NCBI GenBank assembly: GCA_002338895.1
Contig: DDJH01000116.1
Coordinates: 4,093 to 11,359, forward strand
Length of the DNA: 7,267 nucleotides
Reading direction: 5' to 3'
DNA from: Lentisphaeria bacterium UBA1829
Lineage (GTDB): Bacteria > Verrucomicrobiota > Lentisphaeria > Victivallales > UBA1829
The notes under the pieces are model-generated. The model was given only the letters and a program-made list of their open reading frames with translations. It was not told where the DNA came from and made no database searches. Each line of letters opens with the position of its first letter. The stretch's first letter is position 1. This document shows, piece by piece, positions 7,253-7,267 of the stretch. The translations under genes and the position numbers were made by a program.

Positions 7253-7267
7253 AAAAACGGCGGGGCA
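7251..7267 (+). terminator. Possible left half of an intrinsic terminator, cut by the window edge
   Basis: Directly at the stop codon comes a run of seven or more A followed by CGGCGGGGCA. An A-run plus a GC-rich arm is what the left side of a bidirectional intrinsic terminator looks like; the loop, right arm and T-run would lie beyond the window. This cannot be confirmed from what is shown. Confidence 0.3.

Noticed and set aside
1..7267. CRISPR array, tRNA, insertion-sequence ends or direct repeats
   Set aside because: No spaced repeats, cloverleaf-like stretch, transposase motif or matching terminal repeats were seen; coding sequence fills nearly the whole window.

Overview
The window holds one run of four plus-strand genes: the 3' end of a gene cut by the left edge, a prepilin-like protein, a very large secreted multidomain protein, and a GH42/clan GH-A-like glycosidase. 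The gaps are 15, 15 and 47 bases. Each of the three complete genes has a purine-rich ribosome-binding site. No convincing internal promoter or terminator was seen, so the set reads as a single operon. An A-run followed by a GC-rich stretch right after the last stop may be the left half of a terminator cut by the window edge.

The likely host is a Lentisphaerota (Victivallales-like) bacterium or a close PVC-group relative. The grounds are the prepilin N-terminus starting [17 protein letters not shown], combined with a DGH-type C-terminus. Such genes are scattered in large numbers among glycan-degradation genes in that phylum. The style of the two large glycan-related proteins and the moderately high GC content also fit. 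This placement is inference from sequence style; no marker gene is present.

Layout: 1-263 encodes the last 86 residues of a protein, with a beta-sandwich (carbohydrate-binding-like) tail. 279-1091 encodes a 270-residue pseudopilin-like protein. 1107-5063 encodes a 1318-residue protein with a signal peptide, a helical N-terminus, a beta-rich region, an alpha/alpha-barrel-like region and a C-terminal jelly-roll-like module. 5111-7252 encodes a 713-residue protein with a GH-A-like barrel, a GH42-like middle (trimerisation-type) domain and a small C-terminal beta domain, and no visible signal peptide.

A working model is that the secreted protein binds and/or cleaves a glycan outside the cytoplasm, the glycosidase finishes oligosaccharides (probably in the cytoplasm), and the pseudopilin is a surface or secretion accessory made with this locus. 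The substrate cannot be read from the sequence, and no transporter or regulator is in the window. The most unusual point is the pseudopilin built into a glycan-degradation operon, next to a giant protein with no confidently assignable catalytic family.
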